A DNA stretch of 64,000 nt, from positions 10,351,726-10,415,725 of the forward strand of contig OZ038320.1 in assembly GCA_964035795.1 (NCBI GenBank), given 5' to 3'. The translations under genes were made by a program, and so were the position numbers. Positions within the stretch are counted from its first letter, which is position 1; each line of letters begins with the position of its first letter. The notes under the pieces are model-generated. The model had not been told where the DNA came from. It did no database searches and saw only the letters and a program-made list of their open reading frames with translations. The stretch comes from Pterobdella sp. o SKG-2022 (lineage: Eukaryota; Annelida; Clitellata; Hirudinida; Piscicolidae). Below, in pieces: positions 11,726-24,444 of this stretch.

Positions 11726-12042
11726 TTAACTTGTCATCAAATTATGTCAATAGAACTGTTGTTGCCTCAAGCATAATCATAATCTTTGTGATCACAATTG
11801 ATTTCAAAGTTTTTTATATAATTAAGAGCTTTGCCATCTCACGTATTTGCCTGAGATTTGTTGTGTGCCTTCTTTCTTTTTTATTACACTTTGAAGGAAA
11901 ATATATTTTTAAATTTAAAAGGGAAACTAACTATAAACTTGATGCTTACGCCTATATTGTGTTTTTAAATTATTTAAATGTCTCAAAATTTCTGATCTTT
12001 GTTCCAGTTTTGTGTTATGTCATCATATTATCACTAAAATAA
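11726..12042 (+). CDS. Possible alternative 3' exon of the CK1-like kinase, hydrophobic tail
   Basis: The kinase exon contains a strong donor GTATGT at 11575, 11 bases before its stop codon. An acceptor TTTTTAG at 11721-11725 would join in frame, replacing the last residues (SMS) by INLSSNYVNRTVV and a strongly hydrophobic stretch, giving about 457 aa. This frame stays open from the acceptor to 12042. It has no ATG near its start, so it is not a separate gene. T-rich DNA gives hydrophobic frames by chance, so it may be 3' UTR. Confidence 0.35.
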
Positions 12043-12570
12043 AATTTCTTTCTGTCAATGTGCTTTGTGTTTATGTAATGAATGTTTGGTTTATATTTTA
12101 AACCTATGATTACAACAATTTTGCTCTATCTTTCCTATATTTACTTCGTATTTAAAAACAGTTGTAAATAAAATTTATTAGTATGCCATCCTGAGTAAAT
12201 AAAATTTAAAAATTATAATAATGCGTTAAATGAAATGCCTTTATCAATATTTTGTTAATCCGAAAGTACACAATCATTATAAAGAGTAAATAAATATTGA
12301 AAAGGATTTGTAGAAAATTATTGTTTTTGAACAATAACTTCGAACTGATTATGAAGCAGATTTCGAATAAATCAAATAAAAGTTATCGATTTCAAGTGTT
12401 TTGAAGATTTCAAATTTTAGTTTAATGATTATATAAATAAAGTTAAATACGTAGAAAAAGTTTCGTGATTACCAATTGTGTACCTAAAAATAATAATTAA
12501 GTTCTACTTTCCTACATCAAACCCCTCCATTAATATTTTTTAGTGAACACATGAAACAAAAAGTCGATAT
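12043..12570. other. Convergent intergenic region, CK1-like kinase and TRPN 3' ends
   Basis: Several AATAAA hexamers on the plus strand between 12160 and 12210 could end the kinase transcript. No coding region seen. Confidence 0.45.
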
Positions 12571-12910
12571 TTATTCTTTATCGTCATCACTACTGATATC
12601 GATTTTGTTGAGACTAAGGTACTTTTCGGTTACCACAGTCCAATCAACGGCTTCTTCTAATTTTAATTGCTGTCTACTATCGGACATCATCGCATATTTT
12701 TCTGAAAAAAAAATTTATATATTGATTTAATAGTTTTGAGTAATAAGAAAAAGTGAAAAGCTTTTTAAATGTTTTATCAACCTTCTGGTGTTTCATCATC
12801 ACTCGACCGACAGCAAGAACTACAGCTTGACAAACAACAAGTGCTTCCACTCAGACCTAATCCTTCGATTTCACTCACAAACGGCTGAGTATTGTAAACG
12901 CATGCTCTTC
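12571..12910 (-). CDS. nompC: TRPN C-terminal exons
   Basis: Exons 12910-12782 and 12701-12571. The first encodes RACVYNTQPFVSEIEGLG and a Cys/Ser cluster (CCLSSCSSCC); the second SDSRQQLKLEEAVDWTVV and an acidic end SSDDDKE. Phases join the channel exon and each other. DWTVVTEKY matches the conserved C-terminal DW..V.KY segment of TRPN channels. The cytosolic Cys cluster is a possible palmitoylation site (inference). Confidence 0.9.
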
Positions 12911-15900
12911 CTATGAAAAATATTAGAATTATGTATGTTCTGTAGAAGAGAATATTACTTTGTATTCACCTCCAAACTTCATGAACATTGTTATATACGT
13001 GCAGAGTTTGGTAATTAGAATTATTGGTGCTGGAGATGACGATGTTTTGTTCATGTTTTGGAATAATTTTGCTCGGCCAAACTTCCATTCAACATCTGAT
13101 TGGGCTTGTATGTCAGCATATGTATCCGTCATCATAGCAATCAGTAAGTTCACAAGAGTGACTACTGTAATCAACATGTACAAGCCAATGATTCCTTTCA
13201 ATAAATACACACTCCAACTAGGCTGGTGTGTAAGCTTTGGCATGTTGTGTGGATCGATAAGACCAAAGAGGGCAAAAAAAAGAATTTCAAAAGTTTTCGT
13301 TGGTGGTTGATCTGATTCTGGCGGATTGATACTAACATCTGTCAGATTTGCTGGTTGGAAAACTGGAAGATAAATAGCTGACATTTGAAAAGTGAATCCC
13401 AAAAGAAAGATGGCAAGAACTACAATGAAACGAAGTAGATCTTTCATTAGCTCTCTTATAATTATAGCCCATGGTCCAAACAAGTGGTGAAAAGAAAGAA
13501 ATTCCATTAATAATACAAATGCTAGAAGCATGCTTAGAGCAAAAAATTGATTTCTTACGTATATAAATACACTTTTAGTTTCGATATATGTGAAGCAGTA
13601 AGCCGCAATGTGACAGAGAAGGCCAATAGCGCTTACACCTATCAAAAAGACTCTTAACCAAGCCAACCCCGATATAGTTTCTAGACTTGTTAGTTGAGCA
13701 ACTAATAAACCAGACAACCAAATCAGTAACAACCATTCATACCATCGAGGAAGTCCATAAAGTGTGACCCAAATGTGATCTGAAGGATAAACCGTGCATA
13801 AAATGTACAAAATGATGAGATATAAATGAGAAACTAAATGAGACATGAATTTAACAATGGGAATTTTGTTAATTCGAAATTTCAATGGTAGGCTCAGTCC
13901 GGCCCAAAATGGAGGGAAAAAGAACATGGCAAAAAATATAAGCATGAACTTCCAAGAGGACCAGTGAAATAAATGTCCGGTCCAAACTTCGGAAAGATAC
14001 GTTTGAATGGTCGAAAAAGCTATTACTTCTTTTTGCTCACATTCGATCAACAAATCCAAAAATGTGACATCTTTGTGGTCAACTGCATTTAACAACGATG
14101 CCGGCTGGATTATGTTTCCAGCAATAGTCGTCAATTCCAAAGCTAAGCTTTCTGAAAATTTTGCTGCTTCATCCAAATCTTTGGCTCTTTCTTTCTCCTT
14201 TAATGAAAGTTGTCTAAAAGTTCGTGATAGTTTGGCTGAAGTTTCTGGAGGAACCTAGAAAATGAAAATGCCAAATTTTTGAAATGAATTTAAGTTATTT
14301 TTATCTAAAAATTTTACTTCAGAAGCTAGAATAAATTCCACCAAAGGTTGTTGGTCGTTCAATTTTCCTAACTCCATCAAATCAAAAGCAAACTGAAATA
14401 TTTTCAAAATATTAATAAATGAAGTAAGTCAACCATTTGATCACCCCTATCTGAGGTATCGGTTGCGCACTAGCTTGGTTTCACAGGGTACTACTCCATG
14501 TGGACAAAATAATCTAAGTTTAAACTTTGTGAAACTGTTTAAGCCCAAGCTATTTGAATTTTGCTTAACAGTTTTCTCATCATATTACTCACTTTGGTAT
14601 CCTGCAGTAATAACTTGGTGTCGATATCTTGTTTCATTAGATATGACAACACATGGGTGTGACCCGCAGAAGCTGATAAGGCCGCAGCTGGCTTCCCTTT
14701 TTGAAATACACAGAGTCAATTAAACCTTTCAACCTAACTGATGGTTTTCAAACTAAGAAAATTTATTAATACTACGTCATACCATCCATTGTTAGTAGTT
14801 TTGTATTAGCTCCACTGTTGACCAAGAGTTGCACAACGTCTAAATAGCCTGCTTTCGAAGCGTGGTGAAGAGGTGTCCAGCCATTCTAATGGTTTTGCGT
14901 TACGGTAATTTAAATAAACCTATAAATTCCAGCATTATTTTAATATGAATGCAAAGGGCAAACATCATCATCTGCGTCAATTTCCCCTCCTTGTCCCAGA
15001 AGAAGAGTTACCATATCTAATTTGCCATTATAAGCAGCCAAATGAAGAGGTATCCGGCCTTGTTTGTCTTTTGAAGCTATAAGCATTGATAACTTACTGA
15101 GTAACAAACTGGCCACATCAGTATGCCCATTTTTTGCTGCGAGATGTAATGCAGTTATGCCCTGAAAATTTTATAGAAATATTTAATATTAAAAAAATTT
15201 TTCAAGTATTTTTAAAACTCTCTTAATAATTTTTTTAATTTTATACGTTTTATTATAATTTCAAACAAATTAGATTTGACTCACATGGACAGTAGATTTA
15301 GCGTCAGACATGATTTTAGTGGAATTTAGAAGCATTCGAACTAGGCGCTCATGACCAGATTCCGCTGCTAAGTGTAAAGCTGTGAGACCGTACTGAAAAA
15401 AGTTGAAATAAATTTTTTAAAGAATTAAATTCGAGTGAATTTTAAAAAATGAATTTAATTATAAAAAGTAATTTTACATCTTCATCCAGGTTCTTCAAAA
15501 CCCCATGAGTATCTCCCAAAGGATGCAGAGTCACTAAATCATCGTTGACATGCAGCAATAGCTCTCTTACGAATTCCAGTTGTCCAAACTTAGAAGCTAC
15601 ATGCAGAGCTGTGAAACCAGTCTGTGAAGCATTTCAATTTAAATACAAGTTTTTAAATTTTCAACTTTTTATTATTCAAATATATATATAGTTAATATTT
15701 TTCAGTATAATTCATGCAACAAAATATCAACCTTTTTTGAAACAGCGTCTAATGTGCAGTCATTCTTGAGGATTTCGAGAATTTTTAAATGTCCGTACTG
15801 AGCTGTCAAATGCAATGCTGACATCCCATCCTAAAATGTTATCACAAAATTTTGATCCTAAAATTCTGAAACACGATTTATTACTTTTTTAATACAAAAT

Positions 15901-18900
15901 ATTGACAAATAAAACTTGTCAAAAATAATATATTATACCATGTTTTCTTCAGTGGAGTTGGCTCCAGCTTTCACAAGTGCTTCCACCACGTCAACATGTC
16001 CTCCGATCACAGCCAATTGCAGAGCAGTCGATTGGTTCGTCTAATAATTAACAATTCCTAATTCCAATTATAATTTCTTGCGACATATTTTTTTAATGAA
16101 CATAGCTTCGATGAATTTAACAAAAATATCCAAATCTATGAATGTGATTATAGAAGAGCACCTTGTTTTTAGCAGTCAACACAGCTGGCTTGTTGAACCT
16201 CATCAACTCTTCAACAACAGCTGTTCTCCCTTTAGATGCTGCTATGTGAGCGCATGTCATGCCGTCCTTTCATTTACAGGGCCATTATTTGTAATTATTC
16301 TAATTTAATGAAAGTCTTATACAAAAAATATATTTATATTTATTGAATAAAAATGTCAATATGAATTTTCAAAAAATTTTTCACTAAGTTTTTAAGGCAC
16401 TAACTTTATTAGCAGATGCGACTAGTTCAGGTCGAGCTTTGAGGAACATCTTGACAACATCAGAATGGTCGTTTTCTGCTGCCAAGTGCAAAGCCGTCTG
16501 ACCTCTCTATGTGTTGAAAATGAATTCATTCATGATATCACTTCAGTTAATTTTTTTTAGTGTTCAGGTGAAAAATCTCTATTATTTATCACATTTTCAT
16601 CACTTTAGAGCTTGTATTTGATATTTAAACTAACATTATCTACTGCATCAGTATTTGCTCTCAACTTCAGCAAGCATTCAACCACTTCTTTTTGGCCATA
16701 GTTGGATGCTAAATGCAAAGGAGTTTGTCTCGACTGAAAGTGAAAAAATTATTTTTATTAATTTAATTTTAATACAAAAAAACTTTTTTCAAACTCAATA
16801 ATAAAGTAAATATTAACTAATGTTAAGGCTTCCACAGAAGTTTTTTGTTTTTCAGCAAGTTGTAGCACCAAACAGGTATGGCCGTTTTGAGCGGCAAAAT
16901 GCATTGGAGTCAGCCCTTAAAAAGTTTTTGAATGAATTTCAATCGAAACACAAATAGAACTTATACAAGATCTCGACCAACCAAGCTTAGTTCTTGCACC
17001 CACATAAGCTCTGTTTTTGAGCAATTCATCAGCCACCTCATTGTGACCTCCCTCGGCAGCGCAGTGCAGAGCCGCCTTGCCTTGCTTCACGTTTGTTTCA
17101 ATGAAGAGACATCATATTAAAAAAATTGTGACATGCTATGATTTTAAATATTTAAGCTATACCAACTAAGTGTTCAATTAATCAAAGTATTTGAATTAAT
17201 TATTGTTGAGTTTATTTTTTCATGAAATTTTCTTACTTCTTCAAACACGTCAACCCTGGCATTGAAACTGAGAAAGATTTTCACTGTTTCTATGTGACCT
17301 TGTTCACTCGCTATCAAAAGCCCTGATGAACCATTCTGAAAAAAATTTAAAAACCTACTGATGACTAAAATATCTTTGATGTTTTTTAAAATAATGGTGA
17401 AATTCATATAGGATTCCATTACTTTGGCTAGTCTATTAATAGCTGTCATAGTTTTAGTCGCTCCTAAATACTCGAATATAGTCTTAGCTATGTCATAATT
17501 TCCTGACTTGGCGCAGTAATGAATGGCTGTTTCTTGAGTCTGGAAAGATTTCAAGTAAATTGCAGATTGAAGTAATTTCAAGTTTTTAATAATCTTTTTT
17601 GACTTTTTTATAAAACACAAAATTGCTTCAAACTTTTGAAGTTTTAAATGTCATCCTAATATTAAACAATGAAAAAACTATGGAAGGTGATCACAGCTTT
17701 AGTTTGTTGATTCACATCAGCTCCGTACTGCAGTAAAATTTTAATAATGTCTACGTCTTCGCCATTGTAATGGCATTGAAAATTCACCAGGTCGGCTGCG
17801 TAATGAATGGGACATTCTCCGTTCTGAAATTAAAATTGTAGTAAAAATTATATGTTGTGTTTTGGTATCACATTATAGCACATTGTTTCAGCTTACCAGA
17901 TTAGCCTTGTTGACGAATTCTTTGAGGTCTCCATTTTGAGAAGTGGACATAGTCTCAAGAAGAGTCTTGACAGAGTTCAAATGACACGATTTCACTGAAT
18001 AATGAAGCGGGTTTTCTCCACTCTGTAAAGAGTTAAAAATCCATAAATTTGTGTTACATGAGTAAATAAATCTCCAAAATGTAGTTACTCAGCGAAAGTA
18101 TTAAATTGAAGTTTTTTAATTAGCTCAAGCATTGTTTTGGATTCATAAAAGTCTGAGTGAACTGACTTGAGTTAGTGAGGTCATTACCGCTCCTTCTTCA
18201 ATCAGGGTCTGCATTACCTTATGGTTGCCATTGAAGGCCGCTATGTGAAGGGGCGTTTCTAAGGTCTGTGTTGAAGTGAAAAGATGTCAAATGAAAAAAA
18301 ATTTTATGCGTTTTTGTTTTTTCTCAGTTTTTTATAATTAGTGGTGAAAATACATCAAAATCAATAAGAAATTATGTATGAACAGAAATATCAAAGTTAA
18401 TTTATAGTCAAAAACAGAAAAAAAAGTATGTAAAAATATAATTTCTTGGATCATCTCCTAGCCATACTAACCGAGGTGAGAGCGTTAACATGGGCACCGC
18501 TTTTGAGCAGCATCTCAACACATCTCTCTCCATTAGGAACACTGGCTGCTATGTGTAGTGGTGTCTCATCATCCTATGGGAAACATTATTTAAAACGTTA
18601 TATTATTGATTTGACGTGTTTGATTCATGAGCAAGGCATAGTGATTCTATAATGAAAAAGCTTAAATTAAAATAAAATTGGAAACGAAGTGAAGTACCAG
18701 AAGAAACGTAAAGAATGAATTTTATTCACATTTCTTATTGTGAGATTTGAGAACTCAAAGTTTGCGTTAAAACGATTGAAAATTTTGTTTATGTGTTCAA
18801 CTAAAATAATATATCCCTGACTATCAACTTCATTTAGTATCTTTTATGATCCTATTATTAATTGCCACATATTCATAATCTTATTGTCTACTATTTTTGT

Positions 18901-21900
18901 AGTTTTCTTACTGTGTTTATGGTCACTACAAATAAAGAATTGACGATATTTCCAATTTAAAAATAGTATCCACATAAAACCTTATAATAGCGTTTCCATA
19001 AAATGACAACTCAGCTCTTAAAAACAACAAAATATCATACATTTTTCTGTAATAAAAATTAAAGAATTATTTCGGTAAATCATCTTTTTATCGATAAATT
19101 TCAGATTACTGGGTTTAAACTGGGAACAAGACATGGGTTGTGCTAGGTAACAAAGCCTACTCATACCTCATCAATAAAGATAATAAAAACAAAGAAATGA
19201 CATTTTTATGCGAAAAACTGTTATCGATTTATCTTTGATTGATACAAATTCTATTATTTTGCATTGTAATTATTCTTAATATATTTTCAGAGTTTCTCAT
19301 TTCCACCCACGTTTCTAGCTTAGTTTTTGTTTACATTTACCAATACTTTTCAATGACAACTTTTTTTTCTGATTAACGATATCCTAAAGTTTCATAATTT
19401 TATGAATGTTTTCTTCATTGGCCGTATTCACTGGTAGATCTAATTGCGTAATATTTGAAGGAGCTCTCAAATGTCTAAATAATGATACAACTAATAACTA
19501 CAGTATCCTAAGGCACACTTCTAAAACTCCTACGTGACAATGTGCTGTTTATGGGAACTAAGCACTTCATCGTGTTTTACACTTATAGATGGAAAAAGTG
19601 TTGTATTATTTACATAAACTAACAATGAAATATTCTAACATTTTATTAGATTGATTTCTTTAATTGTAGATCGTCTTTGAAAAATATCAAAATAAATTTT
19701 AAAATGTGAAAGAAACAAAAGTACCTTTCCTCCTTTCATGTCCACAGTAGCTCCATATCCGAGAAGAGTTTGAACAGCCAGTGGCTTACAGAACTTCACC
19801 GCCACGTGCAATGCTGTATAATTATCCTATGGAAAGATGTTCAAACGTAGCGTTATTCAAAGAAAGCTATATTAGTTAATGTCGAATCGAAAAAAACTTT
19901 TTTTTTACTAAAAACAAGGTATACTTTTGAAAAAAGTATTACTAGACCAATTAAGAGTTATTATATTGTTCAAATGACAACTCAACTCTTACTTTTGATT
20001 TGCCATCAACTTTTGCTCCTTTGGACAGCAGTGTTTGTATAACTCCCACGTGACCTGTCATGGCTGCGGCATGCAGACAAGAGGCTCCCGACTAACATGG
20101 GGGTTGGTTTGACAGTAGAAGTTTAAATCAGTTAGTTGTTTTTCAAAAACTTGAATTACTGAAAGTAATTTAAGTTAGCATAGCTGAATGTTTGGATGTG
20201 TAATTTAAATTCTAAGGCATTAAATGGTAAAAACCTATCTGCTCTCAGATAAACAAAAGTTAAAAATATACAAAATGATTCTAATTTTTTGAACTCATAG
20301 AAACTCAATCTATCTATTCAACTTGAAAACTCCATCAACCTTATTAGGCATGTGAACAAGGATACCCTTCTTGAGAAAGATCAGAGCAGTGTCTGGGTGC
20401 CCAAAAGCCGAAGCCACGTGCACCAATGTGGAGCCGTCTTTAGTTCTCCCAAAGATATTCGCTTTAAACTTTTCTACAAGATATTCAACTATTTGTGTGA
20501 AGCCTTTTTCTGTCGCTATGTGTACCGGAGATCTGTCGTTCTTTTGGGTTGAATGATTAAAAATTTCAATGAAACTTTTTAAAATTGAAACCAAGTATTT
20601 CTACCTAATAAAAATGAGAACTTTAAAAAACATTTATGTTCAGATGTTTATAAGAAATTTATAACTTTATATACCTTATCACAAATGTTAGGATCTGCTT
20701 TATATTGGTGTAGCAGTTTCACCATCACCAGATCGTTTTCAATTACACTCAAGTGGAGTGGTGTGTAGCCGTCTTTCTGTCAGTTTGATCATATTGCTAC
20801 CAAATTATTTGGTTGAATTTATAATTTATTGATTGAAACTTTTCAATTACTCAAAAGTTTGTTCTTACTAAAATTTCTTTCATTACAAAATCATCAAAAA
20901 CTTACGTTTTGAGCATTGATGTTTGGCTTGTGTGGGATTATAGCATGGAACAGCTCGTGCTCCTTCTGTCTGCAGGCCAGGTGCAGAGCGCTTTCTTCAC
21001 AGGCCTACAAGGGTTTAATAATGAGCATAATGCAGCTTCATTAAAATGATCATTAGCCAATTGAGTTTCATGATCAGATTAATCTTCAATAATTTATTAA
21101 TTTATATTGATGGCAGTTTGAGCTCTATGTTAAAGTTTACAATAAAAGTTCAATTTATGAAATAAATCTTGAAGGAACAATGTAGAAAATTGACTTTTCA
21201 GCAACCGTAGTTATGGTGACTTGTTCGTGTCCTTGCGATGACAATAACTCTTTGCACATAGACATATTATTGCTCAGAATCGCTACGTGCAACGGTATCA
21301 AACCATCCTGTTCATAATATTCATTTAATATTGCAAAATGTTTTCAAACATATTTATTAAAAGAAGTATATTCAATGAAAAATAAACATGTATGCTATTT
21401 AGTTTAAATAGTCAATTGCGAACCTTGTCTTTTATAAGTTTGGCTTCTTTATATCCTTTGGTCAGAATCTGCACCAATGCCAAACTGCCGTAGTAGGATC
21501 TAGTACAAGCAATGTGTAAGGGGAGTTGGTTCTTGGTCTGGAATTAGAAAGTGGGAAAACGTTGGGTATTCTATGTGATTTGTTAGTTAGTTAATTACTA
21601 AATTCTAATTTAGCTAGTTGATTAGGTATTTAGTTATTCAGCCTCTTTGAGCAGTGCTTTCACAGAAAAATGTTGTTTCTAAGGTTTACTTTTTGGAAGT
21701 CGCTCAGCCAGATTCATCAAAAATACGTGAAAATAATGAAAATTTATGACTATACAAAATGAAACTTTATATATTCATGAATGATTTATTTATATAGTTT
21801 ATTCACAATATTTTATGAAATTAATTTTTGTATATATAGTTTTCAGTTCTTGAGAATAATAAGACGCAAAGTCAAATTGTCAAGACTCAATCAAGACAAC

Positions 21901-24444
21901 ATGTACGTTTTTATTTGCTCAAGATGATTATGCTATTTTCATAAATCACTCATTTCAATAAAAATATTTCATCATACTTCCAGAAAAAAAGCCTTAAAAA
22001 GAGGGAATAATAAAAAAAACAAGCCCAAAGAACCTTAAACATTACTTCAAAGAAAAAAAAGCATTTTGTAAATTAAAATATAAAATCTCAGTCAAAGAAC
22101 TAACTAAACACCAATATAAAATCGCTTACTCCACCAGCTTCATTGATCAAAGCCTTGTGTGTTATCAGTGATCTCACCACCTCCTCCTTGGCATACCCTG
22201 CCGCAAAATGCATTACTGTTCTGCCATCCTTGATAGATTCAAGTCATGGGGTTTCGAGTTTTGATTTTTTTAATTGAATATTTTCAAGTTGTTATATGAT
22301 TAGATATAGTATAACTTTATGTCCATTAAATTTTATAACAACATACAATGTCTTTAAAAATCGCATGATGTCATTTAATTTTCTTCAATTTCTTAAGGTA
22401 TTTAAAAAAAATACTGTAAAAATATTTTTAATAATTATTTGTGTGTACAGTAGCTTTGAGGTTTGGATCCAGATGTAAGTCTAGTAGTTTATCAACAAGA
22501 GACGTTCTGTTATCTTTGGCGGCCAGCATCAACAGAGACAGATTGGTGTCCTACATTCGAAAAGTTATGGTCAAGTCATTTATTTTGTTATAGTGTATTC
22601 AACAGTGATATATAGATTTAGTTTACCTTCTCTACAGCATGTATCTCTTCGGTATTTTTGTCTGCATCTTTGAGTGCAGAGTCGAGCGCAGTGTAATCAT
22701 GGTTGCTTATCATGTTGAAGTACTTGTTGTCGTGTGCGTTTATGGCTCCAAACATTTTTAATAAAACGTCTTGTTCTTTGTATTTCAACGCGTATTGGTT
22801 ACTGTTGTTTTGGGCGTTTTGATGAATGTTGGTATTGTTATAATGGTAACGTTGACTTGGAATCGTGGTGGGCTGAGCTAATGGGAGGGAAGATGGAACA
22901 GGGGTTGGTCTGCTGGATATCGAAGTGGTAGTGGTCAACGTAACTGGAGTTTTACGAAGTTTTCTATTACTAACATTTTCTTTGTTTTGTTCTATTATGT
23001 TTTTTTTGGGTTTTTGCTTTTTTTCTTTGAGGACGTTTTCTTCATTTATTTTATTTTCGTTTGGAGTGTTTTTGTTTTCTTTATCATCTTCGTTGGGGTT
23101 CATTTTTTTATCTACCTTTTTGAATGGTTTTTTCGTTAAACTATTTTTATATCTAGACGTGATCTTTTTCTTCTTTTTTTTAGGTTCATTATTTTTTGTG
23201 CTTTTTGCTGTTGTTTCGTTTGCTATGTTTTTAGTCATAATATTATCGGAAGTTTTGTCGATACTAGTGCTGAAACTTTGTCCATCCTCATCTTTATCTT
23301 TGCTATTACTCGCTACTAGTTTCTCGACTTTATCATCAACTGGTGTTTGTAAACGAGAAACTTCAGGAAATTGATTCGATGAAAATGGTTTAAAGGCATG
23401 AATGTTCTTTTGTAAAACAGACATAGTTTCTCCATCCTCATTGCTCAACTCATTCGCTTCATAATCGTTAAAATTTTTTGTCTCATCTATCTCGTGAGAG
23501 TTTCTATCTAAACTGAAATCTTCTGATTCTGTTGTAGTGTCACTCAATGAGGATACAGTTGAGCTTGTGTCGCTGTCAGAATCATTGGATTTTGAGTGGT
23601 CAATCTCATTATTCCCGTTGTGTTTATCATCATTTAAGTGGGCAGAATCAATGATTTTTTCATATTTATCATCATTATCAAATTTATCTTCTTTGTTGAA
23701 ATCATCATCGATATGTATATTTCTATTATTTTCATCGTTTTCGGTGGTTTTTGGACTTTCCGGGATCAAATCATTTTCATTTTCGTCTTCAATTTTTTCA
23801 TAAATTATAGAATCTTTCTCAAAAGATTTTTGATTTGAAAAATTTGAGCTACTTCTAGTGCTTTCGGAGTCTAAATTAATTAGGTCACTTTCTGTTGTTG
23901 TGGTCAGTTGGTCTATACTGGTATCTTTAGTGCTTAACGAGGCAACTTTGACCGTTGAAGTACTATTGATGGCAGAACTCATAGCGGTCGGTGTTCTAGT
24001 AGTCGCACCACTACTCGTTATGGGAGACTCACTACTATTGGTAGCACCGGTAGTTTCATCAACAGAACTAACAACATTCATGCTTGCGTTATTGCTTGGA
24101 GAATCCTTGGTTATATCGTCATTGTTTGTTAATAATTCAGTCTTTGAATCACTCCTCTTACTTAATACGGGTTTTTTCATAACTGTGGGTTTGGCATTCT
24201 GTAGCATTTTGAAGTTTTATTGAAACTCGAGAGCCAATGAAAAAATAAATGAAACGTAATTTCAAAACTTCAATGAAAAACCAACCTTTTTCACAATTTT
24301 TTTCTTCGGCTTGGGCTTGATTGGACTGCTCACAGTGGTCTTCCCTTGGGTTCTCTCAGTAGTGCTGGCTCTGGAAGTCGATTCAGGGTGGATAGCGTTA
24401 GTTTTGAAAGTCCTTGAAGTTTTTGCTTTCTTTTTTGGATACAT
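12571..24444 (-). CDS. nompC: TRPN channel (NompC-like), complete, 33 exons, about 2135 aa
   Basis: Mechanosensitive cation channel whose ankyrin spring couples to microtubules in sensory cells. Starting at ATG 24444, 33 exons join in a single open frame of 6408 bases ending TAA at 12571-12573. Order: basic/acidic disordered N-terminus (exons 1-2), 29 ankyrin repeats (exons 3-29), linker exon 14392-14318, one exon with pre-S1, S1-S6 and TRP domain (14254-12970), and two C-terminal exons. Repeat by repeat it follows Drosophila NompC as I recall it, for example GSTLVHVASAFGH after NIFGRTKD, and ARVDVFEE. It has SFHHLFGPWAIII before S5, LINLLIAMM-type S6 (LVNLLIAMMTDTYADIQAQS) and the TRP domain EWKFGRAKLFQNMNKT. 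The AATAAA poly(A) hexamer overlaps the stop codon. The large introns are 18574-19724 and 21538-22129. Orthology is secure; the long N-terminus is unusual. Confidence 0.96.
12970..14392 (-). CDS. nompC: TRPN linker exon and transmembrane exon
   Basis: Linker exon 14392-14318 (FAFDLMELGKLNDQQP...) and channel exon 14254-12970. The channel exon holds the pre-S1 helix (KEKERAKDLDEAAKF, QKEVIAFSTIQTYL), S1 from WSSWKFMLIFFAMFFFPP, S4-S5 region FLSFHHLFGPWAIIIREL, pore FEILFFALFGLIDP, S6 TLVNLLIAMM and the TRP helix with conserved Trp in VEWKFGRAKL. All six transmembrane segments lie in one exon. The exon ends at 12970 with donor GTGAAT; the longer open frame past it is intron. Confidence 0.95.
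14593..22550 (-). CDS. nompC: TRPN ankyrin exons, 29 repeats in 27 exons
   Basis: Exons (high to low): 22550-22449, 22228-22130, 21537-21424, 21307-21206, 21004-20906, 20776-20675, 20540-20340, 20091-19993, 19826-19725, 18573-18472, 18265-18167, 18022-17897, 17823-17695, 17539-17423, 17335-17237, 17084-16982, 16915-16818, 16733-16635, 16506-16405, 16266-16162, 16040-15939, 15830-15732, 15621-15478, 15392-15285, 15161-14964, 14885-14783, 14696-14593. Exons 20540-20340 and 15161-14964 carry two repeats each; the others one. Most are phase 0 and 99, 102 or 105 bases long, so exon borders coincide with repeat borders. Typical repeats are DDETPLHIAASVPNGE and NGWTPLHHASKAGYLD. The exon 17823-17695 donor could be GTGATC as used, or shifted slightly. 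Confidence 0.93.
22627..24444 (-). CDS. nompC: TRPN N-terminal exons 1-2, long disordered region
   Basis: Exon 1 is 24444-24286 (starts MYPKKKAKTSRTFK, Lys/Ser/Thr-rich, donor GTTGGT). Exon 2 is 24198-22627 (524 codons, donor GTAAAC). Both are phase 0. Exon 2 is rich in Ser, Thr, Asp, Glu and Asn with a Lys run PKKKKKK, then Pro/Ser/Gln-rich sequence, and becomes folded-looking only near its end (QDVLLKMFGAINAHDNKYF), just before the first ankyrin repeat. Fly NompC has roughly 120 residues before its repeats; here there are about 577. The acceptor before AATGCC at 24198 was chosen because the flanking ATG lies inside the splice signal. Confidence 0.8.

Noticed and set aside
11731..12042. Independent hydrophobic protein gene
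   Set aside because: It has no ATG at its start and sits directly after a splice acceptor; at most it is an alternative kinase exon.
22925..24223. Plus-strand open frames (149 and 121 codons) opposite TRPN exon 2
   Set aside because: They are antisense shadows of the low-complexity Ser/Lys/Asp-rich exon and encode Phe/Leu/Ser-rich nonsense.
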